DNA of 64,000 bases from Oikopleura dioica (taxonomy: Eukaryota; Chordata; Appendicularia; Copelata; Oikopleuridae), in assembly GCA_907165135.1 (NCBI GenBank), contig OU015569.1, positions 3,596,001 through 3,660,000 of the forward strand, in the 5' to 3' direction. The translations under genes and the position numbers were made by a program. Of the stretch, positions 42,231 to 54,200 are shown piece after piece. The first letter of the stretch is position 1; every line of letters starts with the position of its first letter. The notes under the pieces are model-generated. The model was given only the letters and a program-made list of their open reading frames with translations, was not told the origin of the DNA and ran no database searches.

Positions 42231-44792
42231 TCAGCGCGCTGCATTATCTCGATGAGAACTTGTCTTTCGAAGGTCCCTGACTATCTCTCCTTTCCTCACG
42301 AATAAGTTAGAAAGAATTCTCTTTGAAACTACCGCATGTTTTACATATTTTTCAAAATTATATCAACATGTCTTTTCACTAAACGTAAAAAATTGAAGCC
42401 GTAGTAGAGAAGCAAGGAAATTGAATTTATTAATAGAAAATCGCCCAAGCCTCATTTTTAGCCACTTCCGATTGATGACGAGAATTGAAATCGAATCAAT
42501 TGATTTTCTCTGATAGAGTCGGATATTGACGCAACATCCGCAAATTTTTCCTTCCCAGGAGGAAGTTTTGGATTCTCCGGCGATTCATTTCCGAATTCAG
42601 AATGAGGGAATCAGCCATTGAAAATAAAATTTATAAAATTTTGATTTAAAAAAAACCTTCAATTCACAAGTAAATTTTTTTCAGAGCTTTTTATAAAAGT
42701 AAGTATATTTTTATGAACTTAACATATGTTAATTATAATTAAACTTTCTACCGGCCAGTGATTACAACTCAATTTGATCAGTACTAAAAAGTAGTCTGGG
42801 ATGAAGGGGCGAGCGGATTAACCCAGATTCTCAATAACAATCACGCTCTATTTGCTACATCTGCTGAGAGACTTCCTTTCCGCTTACTTTTTTGTTCCTT
42901 TCAATTTCAGTGAGCAGATGAGCACCACTGACCATGCAGGGATTTCGGGTGTTTATTTACACTGGAATTGTGTCTGAACTCGAATTAGGTAGGCAACAAG
43001 GTCGGAGGATAAGATCACTTCGGCCTATTCAAGCTTTGCAACTTTTGACTCTTTGCTTCTAGAATCAGAGATGATCTTCTTGATATGTCGTTTTACTATT
43101 TAAAATAACTGAAGATGGCTAAATTCCTCGAAAATATTCAATCCAAGTGGGAAGATAAAATAGGTAGGATATTAAGTCCTTTACATTTTCTGCAGGAGAA
43201 GTTCCGGTTTTTGAGAATTATGATCGAAAAATGTCTCCTGTTGTGTTCGGAAGAGCATTTCCGGTTTAAGATCCTTCGATTTCACGGAAAATAATCGGTC
43301 AGCCGTCTTCGACTGTCGCTAAAACTATCAAACCAGAAACGTCCGACTTGACGATTCTTTTGAGATTTTAGCGTTCTGTCAGAGGACAACATTTACTGTT
43401 TCTTTTCGCTTTAGAAAATTTATTAGGTATCCAAGCTGCGCGATTTCCCTCTTTCGAATATTTGGTTAGTCACAATAATCGCAGTATAACAGTCGCAGTT
43501 TTATTTGCACTGGCGGAGGGAGAATATGTAATTTTTGAACGGCTCTGCATCCGATTATGAAGAACAGTGGCACCCCAGCTTATTATAATAGAATCCATTT
43601 GCATTTATACGCCGAGTGTCGAAGGAACTAGCCATAGTGATCTCGCTGAAGTTAGTTGTCTTGAATTGAATCAGATGCTACACTCGCGCGATGAAGTTTG
43701 GGCGTCATCATTTCCTGTGAGCGTCAGTTTAAGTTTTCACTTGTTAACCTTTGACTTGCTCATTCTAGTGCTGTAGTAGCGGGCCTATCTTATCGGGAGA
43801 GGGTTGGATACAGTCTCATCCTTCGAAGACAGGTGCTGCGCAGGGGATAGAAGGTCGGTTAGGGCAGCGAGGTGTGGCCAGCACTGCTGGTCCGCGGTGG
43901 AGGTGTCTCAGTGGTCGGTTGGGGTCGCTCTCGCGGCCGCGAGAGTTGAGCTGGCCCGTGAGTGCCGCTACGAGTGAGTCATTTGACGCGAGCGCCTTGC
44001 CCATTTCTCTTTTCAATTTTAAATCGAGCTCTCTGGCCGCCCCAAGTTTCTTTTTCCTTTTGCATCTGACTGTGCGTAGTGCAGGGAAGTCGAAAACAGA
44101 CTCCTTGGCTGTTAGTTGAAGTCCGAGCAGACGGGCGAAGAAGAGTCAAAGAGGCCGTCTGACCGACGCACGATCGCGTCCTAAAGAGAAGCGATCTTCG
44201 GAGAGCAAACTTTACTTATCTTCTGGGCCTAACTCCGACTGTCAATCTGACAAGAGAGATAAGAAAGAACTGCTGGCGGAAATAAAGAAGACGTAGCAAA
44301 AGACAGAGTGATGAACAAAGGGCATGTCGAGGAAGTGAGCAGTCCAAATCCGAATCCAGGTGAGCTTGTAATCATTGATCAGCGTAATGTATCAGAGCAA
44401 GTGTTATGGCCGCTCTGACTCTCGGTTGACTCAAGGAGTGAGTCATTTCCGGTTGTGGAGCTGTTTCCGGTCGCGCCGTTGCGATTCTCATTGATCTTTC
44501 TCTCCTTTTAATCTCTTTCTTACTTCTGTGTATGCTCGTACCTACGTAGACAGCTCCTTCCTCAAAGGGCCACAGTGAGACAAGAGATTGTAGTTCGAAC
44601 GGTCTGGTAGAGCCAGCTCTAGGCTGGTAAGCAGGGCATTACCAGACAGCTTATTTACTGGACACAGGCTGATAAACTATCTCCCTAGGCGAGCACTACT
44701 AAAAACACTCGCCTGAGGCAAAGCAGTCTATAGATTCTTGAGTTATTTGGGACTGTCTCTCTTCAATATTGATTGAATTCGGTTATTCAGGA
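42231..44792. other. 2.5-kb gene-poor region between ACP6 and the phosphatase gene
   Basis: The longest stretch here without a sure gene. It holds: a 40-codon minus-strand frame at 42496-42618 (MADSLILNSEMNRRRIQNFL); a one-exon-like piece at 43115-43163 (MAKFLENIQSKWEDKI before GTAGG); a GC-rich patch at 43790-44180 with Ser/Arg-rich frames on both strands that shift frame repeatedly (for example SPSRRAKKSQRGRLTDARSR near 44120, NKGHVEEVSSPNPNPG near 44310), which could be a decayed retroelement gag or lost exons; and a strong hairpin at 44602-44647. It is too large for this genome to be simply intergenic. Confidence 0.45.
44602..44647. repeat. Perfect stem with internal structure, possible ncRNA
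   Basis: GTCTGGTA at 44602-44609 pairs with TACCAGAC at 44640-44647. Between them AGCCAG and CTGGT can also pair. About 40 bases later AGGCGAG and CTCGCCT form another stem around 44690-44720. Two neighbouring stems in a non-coding region suggest a structured RNA or a small element, but no known RNA family is recognised. Confidence 0.4.
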
Positions 44793-46923
44793 ATGATGGA
44801 CCCGAGCGCTAAATACGGTAACCATACGTTAGCAACTCGATATTGTTGGGTTCACGTTTTGAACGGGTTCCTCAGAGAACGCTTCTCACCAAAATCCAAA
44901 ATTCGATGATTTTAGCAAGACTCTCTGATAAGTCTCCGCAAGCTTATTTCATTGTTTATTACTGCGATAAGTAATTTATCACAAATTAATTGTTACGCTA
45001 CGTCAACATTAATTTTCTTACATATAATTATAAATAACAAAGCCTCAGTGATCGAGTCGTGATGTTTGATTCAAGGCAACGGACTAATTCAGCTTTTTAG
45101 AACAAATTTCCTGCGAAACATTGGCAATATGGCTGGCAACATCAAAGAAGGTACTTCTTATAGATTGCCGCTCTTTCCCTCTTGGCAAGAAGAGGTTAAA
45201 GGGAGCTCAAGCGATGAGGAGCAACTCTATCAAAATGCGCAGATGTAAAGGTTCGTTGTTATTTGTCTGAAGAAATGCTCAGTTTCAATATAAGGAAATC
45301 TTCCTTTACCGGACATCATTCCCGATGCAGAGGCAAGACACCGATTAGAAAACGACCATTACGAGGAAGGGATTTTCAGTTTAGAAAGTAAATTGTATTT
45401 TATCGCATTCACCGACAAAATATAGTAAGGTTTACTTAGAAGGTGGAAATCTCATCAAAGTGCGTAGTAATTTATGATGAAAATGGCATCACCAGCACCT
45501 GCAAGTTAGTTTTCGACAATATTCAAAAGGTCTCTGTTTCGTCGAGAATATGCGTTCTTGAAGGTAAAATTTTTGCGACTCTTGCTTTGAGCAAGTTCGA
45601 TTGAGTGAGATTTTAAACCTGCATAGGTGGTATGAGCAGCATTCAAAAAACACACCCTGGCCTTGTGGACCAAGGCAACAGCGCTGGGTTGGCGCCGATC
45701 TCAGTCGATGGAAAGCCGCCAATGCTGACTCCACTTCCTCCGAGAACTCCTTCTTTTGACGAGACTGCAGTCGACGAGCGTTTACGTACTGTTAGGCAAA
45801 GTGAAAAGGAAAAGAACACACCCGAGTATGATCAGGTAACGTGGAGCAATAGATTCTCCCCTTGTTAAACGTTATCTTAGTGAATTTATAGTTTTTCTTC
45901 AAATAACGTAAAGCAAGAAATCGCACATTCTCCAATCTTGCTGAAAAGCAAGCATGTGGTCTACTTTTGAATTTTAATATTTGAGCGTTAGATTCTCCCT
46001 GACAATTTTATTGCTTCAAGAGAAGAGCTGCTGTTAGCTATATTTTCAGTGAGCTCAAGGCCACGGGAAATTTCGCATGATCACGTGTCATAGGTGCCCT
46101 TTTAAAGAATGATTAAAAAGTGATAATTGCATGTGGTCGTCGCCTCGAGATCTTCCTTAGTAGCTTCGTAAATCATCGTTGCGCTAAGAAGATCACTAAG
46201 GTCTCGCTTTTTCACCTTTTGAAATTTGAATGCTATCTAGAATTGTATCATATCATTTAGGGACCTCCAGTGAATATTCTTGATCACTTATTTCTTGGTT
46301 CGGCGGCACATGCAAGTCAATTGGAGCTGTTGAAACGGTTAGGAATCACTGCACTGCTAAACGTGAGTCCTAACTGTCCGAACCACTGGCCGGATAAGTT
46401 CGTCTACGAGACAATCCCAGTTGAAGATAATTCGACTGCCGATATCAAGGCCCACTTTCACAAGGCAAGAGACCCTAGCGATAGCTCAATCGTTATTTTC
46501 TGATTTAGGCGATAAGATTTATCAACAAAGTGAAGGAAGACGGGGGCCGTGTACTTGTGCACTGTAGAGCTGGAGTCTCTCGCAGTGCTACTCTCTGCCT
46601 TGCTTACTTAATCTCTTGTCGGGGAATGTCCCTTAACGACGCATACGACGAAGTAAAGGTGAGTTTTTGAGTCGTACTCCAGGAGTCTAACTAGCTTTGC
46701 AGAGGAAAAGACGCGTGATCGCTCCGAACTTCAACTTTATGGGACAGCTACTTTCGTGGCAAGAAGAGCAGCGCTTGAATCCGTTGGTAGAGCCGATGGC
46801 CGAGCTGCAGATAGAGTCGCAGGTAAGTTGCGAGTCGAGCGGCTCATATTTACCGCGCAGCTAAAAACAGACCTAGCCGAAGAAGAAGAACTTCATTCGG
46901 ATCGCCTAAAAAACTATCCCTAA
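44793..46923 (+). CDS. MAP-kinase phosphatase (rhodanese/CH2 plus dual-specificity phosphatase)
   Basis: A dual-specificity phosphatase of the MKP (DUSP1/4/6) type that inactivates MAP kinases. A short exon 44793-44817 (MMDPSAKY plus one base) follows TTATTCAG and joins in phase to an exon at 45101-45250, [20 protein letters not shown] then IDCRSF, the start of the rhodanese-like CH2 domain. [20 protein letters not shown] and [11 protein letters not shown] then ICVLEGG continue it. A linker rich in Pro/Ser/Thr leads to the catalytic domain: [35 protein letters not shown], and the P-loop [20 protein letters not shown] with catalytic Cys and Arg intact, then [20 protein letters not shown]. It ends SDRLKNYP. 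The joint after YEEGIFSLE near 45387 is unresolved. An alternative first exon is MAKFLENIQSKWEDKI at 43115, also in phase. Confidence 0.88.
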
Positions 46924-47385
46924 GTGCCTTCCCTCTCCTTCTCAGCCTCTTTGTTTCTTTACAATGTGATTGTTTCTATATTCCAAAATTATTATTGCCT
47001 CCCACAACAGTGCCACAAAATACAAACCCAAGGCAGAACGTTCCCCTGCGCAACTTGAGTCGACGCTGATTTAAACAGACCCTTGTTTGTTATTTTTATT
47101 ATTATTTTAATAAGAAAAACAAAATGCGTAACTGTATGATATACAAACTACTCTCCTTAATTTATTGCGGAATTGTGATTGCTCGAAAACCGAAAAATGA
47201 TCGTCTTTTGTCAACAAATCCTATTTGCCTTTTGTGTTCCCGCAATAAATTTCAATCAAAATACAATCTAAGAATGATATTTTTTCTATATTTAAATCGA
47301 TAAGGCTGTAAAAAAGACGGTCTAAGGGAAGGGTCAAGCTGAAAAGTGACAGGAGAATAACTGTGGTTGACAGTGCATGATCTGT
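46924..47385. other. Tail-to-tail spacer, phosphatase and zinc-finger genes
   Basis: AT-rich 3' regions of two convergent genes; no coding character and no notable repeat. Several AATAAA-like hexamers occur on both strands, so the cleavage sites cannot be assigned. Confidence 0.4.
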
Positions 47386-47841
47386 TTAGTTTTCAAGTAA
47401 AGTGAGGAGAGAAACCAAGTCTCCGTGTTGCAGAGGAGTGTGGAAGCAGTCGTCGTCCTGACATAATCGCACCAGATCAGTGAGCACGAAGTAAGTAACA
47501 CCATGTCGGAGCTCTATTGCCGGCCGACACACGCAGTATGGCTGATGGTCTGAAACCTTCTTCCAGGATTTCAGAGGAATCCTGCAATTGGGACACTTTG
47601 GTTCGTGTGTCTTGTTGATATGACGGACAACAGCCGCCCGAGACTTGAACTGCCTTGTTTTGTCACGGCAAAGCTCGCAATGAAGGTGCTCGTTTTCTCG
47701 GCATTCAACTTGTAAATTTCCAGTAGAATCCAGATTCTGGCAGATCTGGACGACTTTGTTGTAGGGCTCCGAACGAGGCGCAGTGATTCTGGTTCGGTAC
47801 TGTCGCTTGACCTTTTTAGTGGTTTTAGAAAACTTTGACAT
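47386..47841 (-). CDS. Small C2H2-type zinc-finger protein, single exon
   Basis: A 151-residue uninterrupted frame on the minus strand, unusual here because almost every other gene has introns. It starts MSKFSKTTKKVKRQYRTR, a basic N-terminus. The centre reads HCELCRDKTRQFKSRAAVVR then HINKTHEPKCPNC: Cys-x2-Cys with two His at C2H2 spacing, directly followed by a second CPNC pair and a later CVC that may complete a further metal site. The C-terminal third (TYFVLTDLVRLCQDDDCFHT) has more Cys/His. No orthologue is recognised. It could bind DNA or RNA. Lack of introns suggests a retro-copy or a lineage-specific gene. Confidence 0.65.
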   Translation of the reverse strand: MSKFSKTTKKVKRQYRTRITAPRSEPYNKVVQICQNLDSTGNLQVECRENEHLHCELCRDKTRQFKSRAAVVRHINKTHEPKCPNCRIPLKSWKKVSDHQPYCVCRPAIELRHGVTYFVLTDLVRLCQDDDCFHTPLQHGDLVSLLTLLEN

Positions 47842-48064
47842 GATCTGTTTTCGCTATGAAACATCAATCATCGGAAGCCATATAAGGAGAGACGTCTCCG
47901 AAAGAGGGCGCAACATGGATGTTTCAAGACTAACTCCGATCACCCGCTGAGTATCCTATCAGATCAAGATTTCAGATAAACTAACGTAAACCGAACCATT
48001 TTTATTTCCTACTGGATATTAAAGCATTGAACGATTTTTGTTTACTTTTTTATTTTTATGCGAA

Positions 48065-48989
48065 TTATATCTTGACAACAGAAGTAGCGTAAGGGTCGGA
48101 GGGCTCATCTTCGCCAATCGTCTCATCCAGAGACGAAGAATAATTGTCTTGCTCTTTCTTTTCGTTTGTCTGTCCACAACTAAAACTAACTCTGACTCCC
48201 ATCAGAAAGGGCCTTACTTTGTCATACTGCCGATAAGCAGCAGCAGGGCAAGAACAAAACCAATTCCTCCAAGGACAGCATAACCAATCGGCCCTTCAAG
48301 TTTCTCCTCGGGACACTGCGATCCGTATACAACGAAGAATCCAATGATGCAGCCAGGGATGAAAAATACAATTCTTTATTTGGATTATTTCGTGCTTTTT
48401 TTAAGTTTTCCAATATTCTCAAGATAACCGTTCCCGCAAAATAAGAGAAATGTGGCGCAAACATTTTTAAGTCGACACATAATGATGATACTTTCGATAA
48501 GAAAAATGAGGCCTGCTACAGAAAAACAGATGATTGAAACTTTCAGGGGATTGTTTTGTGACTCAGAAAATGAGAACACTTTTTATAAAACATACGCCCC
48601 TTGCCTATCCCGATCCAGTTAGAAATGAAGGTTTGAAAACAAGTTTCATCTTCATCTTCATTGATAGCTGTTGCGTTAGTCCAACCATTAGTTGCAATCG
48701 GTATGTACGAGGTTGTTGTTGTTGATGTCGTACTTGTTGTTGTTGTAGTTTTTGTGGCTTCTAACGCTGTAGTAGTTGTAATTGACAAAGTTGATGCCAC
48801 AATTTCTGCACTTTCATTTTCTGTCGATGTCAGTATCTCTGCGTCCGTGTTAGGACTTTCTGTTTTCAATTCCTCCTCACGGATCTCTTAAAGAAAAAAT
48901 AAATATTATTTTTATAAAAATACAATACCGAGTTTGTCTGCGAGGACAAATGTCTGAAGAAGAAAGAAAAACACAGGCAAATTTCTCAT
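48065..48989 (-). CDS. Type I membrane protein with Thr-rich stalk, unrecognised
   Basis: On the minus strand, exon 1 (starting 48989) reads MRNLPVFFFLLQTFVLADKL, a clear signal peptide. The next exon is Ser/Thr/Glu-rich with a run ATKTTTTTSTTSTTTTS, probably O-glycosylated mucin-like stalk, then DEDETCFQTFISNWIGIGKG. A later exon reads CPEEKLEGPIGYAVLGGIGF followed by VLALLLLIGSM, a transmembrane helix. After one more intron the cytoplasmic tail is NCGQTNEKKEQDNYSSSLDE and ends PYATSVVKI, acidic with a C-terminal hydrophobic residue pattern (VVKI) reminiscent of a PDZ ligand. I do not recognise the family. Exons between 48360 and 48560 are uncertain. Another gene of similar plan lies at 58958-61067. 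Confidence 0.65.
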
Positions 48990-49301
48990 TTTCAGTCGAA
49001 AGCTCAATGTTTCTTTACGTTGGGCAATGCACTGCTGAAATATGAAATTTGCTCTGCAATTTCAAGGTGGAATAGGAAAATTTCGGAATCTTCCTCTGTC
49101 GTCAGCAAGTTTAATGACTCGCCTCGAAAAGCAAAGAATGCGAAACTGTAGCATAGACTTTGGTAAAAATGATCTTGCCTGTTTGTGCTTTGATGAACCT
49201 AGAAACGCGTGTTCATTGTGCGAATTCAATCAAAAATGTATAAAGGTCATTTCACCAATTTTCTGAATTCCACCATTTACCCTCATTTATCTCTGTCTAT
49301 A

Positions 49302-51238
49302 ATGTCGAAAAAAGAGAAAATCACTTTTGAAGTTAGTGGAGAGCGTTTTCAAACTTATAGAAGCACTATCGAGAAATTTTCAGCAACTCTCTTGGGGCTC
49401 GGTCAAAGATACCACCAAAAAATTGGATAAAAGAGGATCTTTCAAAGATCATCTTTGAACCAGGTATAAGGAAACCGAGAAAAATTGGAGCGATTTTGGG
49501 ACGAGAAGAAAGAAGTCTACGTTTTGAATAGAAGTCGTCTAGTTTTTCCGGAGCTGGATTAGTAGATCACAAATATAAAATATCCACATATCGTATTTTC
49601 TTCGTACGATCGAACATCCGCTTTTAGCTTGTTTTAACATTCTACCAATCCGGTGGGCGATTTCTATTCCGACCTGTGTTTGTTCCTATTGATGTCTTCG
49701 CGGAGGACATCATTTTTTATGGTCTGTATAAGTATTACAAACACGGGAAAGGTTTAATTTTCTTAAAAAATCTTTCTTTTTTGAAAATTTTAAAATGAAC
49801 CTTCAAAGTCCGATGCTTGACACATATGACCCTGAAGTCCTGAACACTGCGGACTCATTGTATGCGAAGCCGAATTCCAAATTTGTCGAACAAGTTCTGT
49901 TTATTGAAATTTTATTATTTTTTATTATTATCTTTTCATAGTTTATGATAAAATCTAATAGTGAGATTACCATAATTAGTCGAAAATCGAACTAACTGAA
50001 GACATAGAAGAGAACTGGACCAGAACAGAAGCGCTTTACCAGGTTTTGCATGAGAAAGACACGCCGATTCGCTCAATGTATGCAATAGTTTCCTGTGTCT
50101 TCGTCTTTGTTTCCCGTAAGCGACAATCTCTGCGATAATTATCCTAATTGATCGTCTTAGTTGGGGTATACGTAGCAGAATCCGTTGGAACTATTGCCAG
50201 CGACTATTTCAATACGATTCAAGTACTTAGCAGTAATAGAATCTTATAAATTAATTTTTAGGTTATTGAAGCAATAACTGTTGGTTATTTTACAATAGAA
50301 CTGCTCATCACAATGGCCGCAACTAGAGGAATCATAAAGGAAAGCTTGTAGAGTAATTTGAAAGATAGATGATGTATTTTTTTGAGCAAGATTAAAAGAG
50401 ATGTTCCTGGTATTTCCTGATCCATGCAATATCACTTGTTCCATTTTATACACAGTTTTTACTGGTCGCAATATTTGGTGTCCTGGATCGCCACGACATC
50501 GCAGATTTCTTCACATCGAAACTAAACGGCAGTGGTTTCTCAAACTTAATAGAATTCATGAGAGTGCTCCGGCTCTTACGACTGGCCCGACTGTCAACAC
50601 ATATGAGTACAATTCGACTGATCGCTGAAGTCGTCAAAGATTCCAAGGAGCAACTGTTCTTTCTGATGTTTATTTTCGCCTTCTCGTCGATCGGATTTGG
50701 AACTATTTTTTACATGTTTGAGCACACGCCTAAATCGGGGCCGACTTCTATTTCTGGGATCATAAATAATTAACTTTCCTCCTGTTCTTTCTCCTTTTTT
50801 ATTGTGAAAACTTGATCCCAAAAAGTCCTGATGCGATGTGGTGGAGTTCAGCAACAATAACGACACTTGGATATGGTGATTTGTACCCAAAGACAAATGC
50901 GGGAAAAGTATGCGCCGGCGTTTGCTCAGGTTCTTAGTTCTGTGTTTTATTCTGACTAGAGAATTCTAGTTATTGGAGTTCTAGCGCTGTCTCTTCCACT
51001 CCCTGCAATTGTCAACAGTTATCAAAAAGTCAAGAATCAAGAGAAAATCGAGAAAATGAGACAGGTACGGCCTGAAACGCTCGTTGTTGGAAATAATTTT
51101 AGAAAATTCTATCGTGCACGAACGTTACGAAGAAAGCAAAGACGCTCATTTTTCTTTTTGATGACCGAAAAGCCTCCGATTTTGCAAGATAAAACAACGA
51201 TTACTTCGCAAAATTCACTGCTCGCATTTGTCGGTTAA
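49302..51238 (+). CDS. Voltage-gated potassium channel alpha subunit, Shaker-like (Kv)
   Basis: A six-helix Kv channel. The N-terminal T1 tetramerisation domain starts MSKKEKITFEVSGERFQTYR and STIEKFSATLLG, continues DEKKEVYVLNRSRLVF and LTFYQSGGRFLFRPVFVPID then VFAEDIIFYGL, close to Kv1 sequence. S1 contains RSMYAIVSCVFVFVS. The voltage sensor S4 is FMRVLRLLRLARLSTH with four Arg at every third position. The pore reads MWWSSATITTLGYGDLYPKT; the filter is TLGYGD where most Kv channels have TVGYGD. S6 contains LSLPLPAIVNSYQKV, with PLP in place of the common PVP hinge. The end is basic (RTLRRKQRRS) and stops at 51236-51238. A single extra base near 49398 puts ATLLG and the following SVKDTTKKLDKRGSF out of frame. 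It ends 31 bp from the stop of the convergent esterase. Confidence 0.87.
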
Positions 51239-51269
51239 CGTTTATTATGTTCTGTTTTTTTACAATCTA

Positions 51270-54200
51270 TCAAAGTTCAAGCCAAAGATCAAACTCATCA
51301 TACAGATTAATGAGACTGTCGAATTGTTTCTCTTGGTTGACGCAAAAATCATCCCCACAGTCACCCGTTCCATTGCGAATAATATTCCAAACATGCGTAG
51401 ACGGATCGTATGCGGATAACTCGGTGATTTCCTAAAAACATTATCGAGCGTAAACTCGAAAGACGAAAACCTCTTCTCTTAAGAATTTGCCGACAACGTT
51501 CCGATAAGATTTTCCAAAAGCAACGTCTTTGGGATCAATTGCTCCATTCCCTTCCCAGCCATTTCGAACAGGCGTATTTCTATGAATTCAATTGACTACA
51601 AGTTTAAAATGCTTTCGCCTTACACTTGCTCATTCGCGAAAAGATAGTATTCGCCAGTAACGCAGTGACAGGAGGACTCATAGCAGTTCTTCATATATTT
51701 TCTAAGAGGCGCTCCAAGTGGGTATGCTACACGAGCAACTTCGAGGATTGCAGAAATTTTGTTTTCTTCCATGTCAAGATGATCCAGTGCATTTCTCAAA
51801 TGTCCAAAAAAAGACTTTTTATGGGTGATTGATTTATAGATATTTTATGCAGCTTTCCTCGATTATTCGCGAGTGCCAACGGCAAACATCATACAATGTT
51901 TACACGTTTTCCTATTACCATCTTATCGAAATGTTGCAATTAACTACCCTGTCCATGAAGTGAGCCACCTCTCCATTTCATCTGAGCAATCACATCGGGC
52001 TTCCCAAGGACGATTCTCGTTAAAATCCTCGATCAACTGCAAAATCGCATCAGCTAATTCTTGAAGGTTGTCTCCAGGTCCGCGTGCTAGGAAAAAATTC
52101 TCAACGTCGACTTCCGCATCCTGGCATTTTTGACGACATCCAAGAACATCCAACAGCTCGTCACCTTTGTCAAAACCCAAATTATTGTAGATAACTTCTT
52201 CATAAAATTTCAGGGGAACTCGTGCTTGCCTAAACGTCAAATCGAGTGATTTGTTATCATCGTGAAGATCAATATTTTATTAAAAATTAATAACAACCAA
52301 TATAAACTATAATACGCACTAACAGTTAGTGACTATCTCTGTCGACAGAGAGGCTGTGAACTAACCGAATGTCGTAATGCTGGAAGAATGGTTTGTCCAG
52401 ATCCTCCAAAACTAATCCGGGCAATCTTGATTCTTCTTTCCAAAGAATATCTTCAAGAAACTCTTCTGACTCATTTTCAGTTACTCCAACATAGAGTTTA
52501 GTATTCGGCTTTACATGGCCAGCCTTGATGCTAGGATGGACATCTTTTTCGATGACAATACCGTCAATAAGAGGGGCGTAAGGTTCCTCTAAATGCTGAA
52601 CCACGTCGTTTTCAACAACATCCTGAAAAAGTCTCTTCTTTTCTCTTATACGCAAACCGTTTTAACCTTGATGATTGGGCGGAGCTCGAGAGAATTTTTT
52701 ATTTCTTCAGCAGGTAAACTTCGAAGACACTCCAAATTTTGAACTTTTTTGCCGTCTTTTTCTTCTAGACATCCAAGCTTCTCTGCTGCTTCGTGATAGA
52801 ACTGACGAGCTTTTTCAACAGTGTAAAGAGGAATGCCAACTGGAGGGGACCACGAAAGGATGTTTTTGAAGAGTCCCCATGAGCCTGTTTTAGGGTCAAT
52901 GAATATATCTTTACAATGTCAACGTATAGTCAGTTATGTGATATCTTATATGAAGATCAATCAAAGTTAAGTTTCAAAACCTATTCCTTTACTGGTGAAA
53001 TGGATAAAAGATGACTGGCCACCTGAATATACCTTGGTATAAACTTTGATTTTTGATACGGATAGCTTAAACTATGCCATGTTTTGTGCAAAAGCGAACA
53101 CTGATATTGCAGCGATCTAAGCACACGGTGAGCACTATTTTAGAGATATACTATCTGCACTTTGGCTTCTAAAGTGCGATAATTAAGAGAGCTAGTTTAA
53201 CATCCATTGAGATACCTGCACTACATCCCGAAAGATTTATGTTCTCGGGATCTCCGCCGAACCCAGCGATGTATTTATTAGTCCATTCGAGAGCAGCACG
53301 TTGATCTTATGATGTTCGTCATTCCACGAAAACGGAAGTCTGAATCATTACCTAATATTCCCCAATTGGAGACAAATCCATCCTCGTCAGGAGAATCAAG
53401 CGTCCAAAATCCGAACCCATGTAAACGGTAATTTGGCTCCACTACGATAACATTTTGTTCCGCCGCCAAGCGATCACCTTAAATTATCAAAATAAGCTTC
53501 AGAAGTACTAATAAACATTGCGCAAAAGAAAAAACATCACAGAAGTTTGATTATCAGGCGTTTTTGCCGTTTCAAATCAGATCTTGGCGAACAGGACAAA
53601 TACTCATAAATTTGACTTTTAATAGGATGCGCTAAAAGTCCTCAAACAAACTTATCAGCAAAAGTATTTGCTCAATCATACCTCTGATTCGGTCAATATC
53701 GTTGGTTCCAGAATAAAAGCTCCGCCGTGTAGGTAGACCATTACTGGTAAGTTCTTTCCTTCCGAAGCGCCTGCAGAAACATTAAGAAAAATTATACAAC
53801 TGAAGTTCCGGACTCACCAGGAGGCAAGTAGATGTTAATATTGAGGCAGTCTTCGCTGTCTGTCCGATCGTAAGTGAAAGGAAAGCAGGAGTTACCATCA
53901 GAAGTAGCATCGATGACATCTTCAGTCTCATAAGTAAAGATTTCGGGTTTCGAAAATCGCTTCGCTTTAGCAAAAGTCACACCTAGAAGATTCACTGCAC
54001 ATGCTTAGAAAGAGATCGAAAATTTTTCCTAAATGATAAAATGTAAAATTTTTCTAATATAAATTTTGAGCTCTTGTCTGGTGAACGACGTGCTCTGAAA
54101 GTAGCGAGGTCATTGTGGAACACAAGTGTTTCTAATTGAGGACATTCAATCGGAGTAGTTGTTGTTGTGGTAGTTGTTGTAGTTGTTGTTGTAGATGGTG

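Noticed and set aside
43115-43163. MAKFLENIQSKWEDKI as the first exon of the MAP-kinase phosphatase
   Set aside because: It is in phase, but the intron would be about 1.9 kb; the exon at 44793-44817 is also in phase, nearer and directly follows an acceptor, so it is preferred. Not fully excluded.
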